A DNA stretch of 64,000 nucleotides, from NCBI RefSeq assembly GCF_014268595.2, contig NZ_CP077091.1, positions 1,014,501 to 1,078,500 on the forward strand, read 5' to 3'. The stretch comes from Pseudomonas hamedanensis (GTDB lineage: Bacteria; Pseudomonadota; Gammaproteobacteria; Pseudomonadales; Pseudomonadaceae). Below, one piece after another: positions 63,213 to 64,000 of the stretch. The position numbers and the translations under genes are program-made. Under the pieces are notes generated by a model. It was not told the origin of the DNA, made no database searches, and saw nothing but the letters and a program-made list of their open reading frames with translations. Each line of letters begins with the position of its first letter. Position 1 is the stretch's first letter.

Positions 63213-64000
63213 ATGGCTCGGGCAATCTGGAAAGGCGCAATCAGCTTCGGACTGGTACACATCCCTGTTGCGCTGGTTTCAGCGACATCCTCGCAAGGCG
63301 TGGACTTCGATTGGCTCGACAGCCGCAGCATGGACCCGGTCGGCTACAAGCGCATCAACAAGGTCACCGGCAAGGAAGTGACCAAGGAAAACATCGTCAA
63401 GGGTGTCGCCTACGAAAAGGGCCGTTATGTGGTACTCAGCGAAGAGGAAATCCGCTCGGCGCATCCGGTGTCAACGCAGACCATCGACATCTTTTCCTTC
63501 GTCGACGCCGAGCAGATTCCCCTGCAAAACATCGACACGCCCTACTACCTGGCCCCCGACAAGCGCGGTGGCAAGGTCTATGCCTTGCTGCGAGAGACGC
63601 TGAGCAAGACCAACAAGGTCGCCCTCGCCCGCGTGGTGCTGCATACACGGCAATACCTCGCGGCATTGATGCCGCTGGAGTCGGCGCTGGTGCTGGTGAA
63701 GTTGCGCTGGCCGCAGGAAGTGCGCAGCCTCGATGAGCTGGCATTGGGCAGCGAAGTGACCAAGCCGCAGTTGGCCAAGGGCGAGCTGGACATGGCCAAA
63801 CGGCTGGTGGAAGACATGAGCGGCGACTGGAGTCCCGAAGACTACAAGGATGAATTCGAAGACAAGATCATGGCCCTGGTCGAGAAGAAGGCCCACGAAG
63901 GCAAGATCGAGGACGTCGAGACAGAGGCTGGCCAGGAAGAGCGCAAGACAGCCGATGTTATCGATCTGACCGAGCTGCTTAAACGCAGCCTGGGAGGGAA
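63213..64000 (+). CDS. ku: Ku DNA end-binding protein, C-terminally truncated by the window
   Basis: First 262 residues. ARAIWKGAISFGLVHIPVAL opens the protein, as in bacterial Ku, followed by the Ku core (YKRINKVTGKEV, about 49-60; LQNIDTPYYLAPDKRGGKVYALL, about 110-132). It binds double-strand ends and recruits LigD for non-homologous end joining. GGAG lies about nine bases before the ATG. The frame is open at the window edge; ligD is often next, but that cannot be seen here. Confidence 0.95.
   Translation, partial: MARAIWKGAISFGLVHIPVALVSATSSQGVDFDWLDSRSMDPVGYKRINKVTGKEVTKENIVKGVAYEKGRYVVLSEEEIRSAHPVSTQTIDIFSFVDAEQIPLQNIDTPYYLAPDKRGGKVYALLRETLSKTNKVALARVVLHTRQYLAALMPLESALVLVKLRWPQEVRSLDELALGSEVTKPQLAKGELDMAKRLVEDMSGDWSPEDYKDEFEDKIMALVEKKAHEGKIEDVETEAGQEERKTADVIDLTELLKRSLGG

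Overview
The window looks like a chromosomal piece of a Pseudomonas of the fluorescens group. Supporting signs are the GC-rich coding style, the gene set (polyamine, valine and isoleucine catabolism, EfeUOB iron uptake, Ku), and many copies of three intergenic repeat types: REP/REPIN elements with a GTGGGAGCGAGC..GCTCGC core, a palindromic element of about 110 bp beginning GATCGTTCCCACGC, and a GATCAAAAGATCGCAGCC element. No rRNA, tRNA, CRISPR array or complete insertion sequence was seen.

Layout. 1-2.6 kb: a minus-strand DoxX, BufB (DUF692) and BufC (DUF2063) operon, the maturation set of bufferin-type copper-binding peptides, and the start of a secreted protein at the left edge. 3-5 kb: a PRISE-type reductase and a thymidylate-kinase-like protein. 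5-10 kb: an AT-richer accessory stretch with a beta-rich protein of unknown role, a HEPN-like gene broken by a perfect 16-bp tandem duplication, and a lectin operon. The lectin is a LecA-like domain fused to a triple-repeat, trefoil-like domain, and is followed by a VWA and propeller-like protein; a 16-codon leader ORF precedes it. 10.3-28.7 kb: a 15-gene exopolysaccharide (EPS) locus that starts with a sigma-70-like promoter, an ops-like element and an RfaH/NusG paralogue. It then encodes a beta-barrel, a short export protein, a Wzc-type kinase, a WcaJ-type initiating transferase, UDP-glucose dehydrogenase, four glycosyltransferases, a Wzy/ExoQ-type polymerase, a Wzx flippase, GalE, a GH16 enzyme and an acyltransferase.

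28.7-33.7 kb: polyamine use (AraC regulator, gamma-glutamylpolyamine synthetase, PotF-type binding protein, PuuB-type oxidase). 33.9-38.8 kb: pqiBC without pqiA, a lone tyrosine recombinase and a second UDP-glucose dehydrogenase. 39-41.3 kb: MFS and HPP membrane proteins. 41.6-51.3 kb: valine genes (plus strand) facing an isoleucine-type operon (minus strand) and an AraC regulator. 51.5-55.8 kb: efeU, efeO, efeB and an efeM-like gene behind a Fur-like box. 55.9-64 kb: housekeeping and mixed genes (PssA, TetR, DUF1348, TSUP, NudC, dienoyl-CoA isomerase, soluble aldose dehydrogenase), ending in a truncated Ku gene.

How the parts fit together. The EPS locus is a self-contained Wzx/Wzy system: RfaH-like antitermination would carry polymerase through about 18 kb, Ugd and GalE supply precursors, WcaJ and the transferases build the lipid-linked repeat, Wzx and Wzy flip and polymerise it, Wzc controls length, and the short export protein plus beta-barrel move the polymer out. 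The GH16 enzyme and the acyltransferase would trim or decorate it. Most likely undescribed are the EPS locus with its own antiterminator and ops-like site, and the lectin/VWA operon with its leader ORF.
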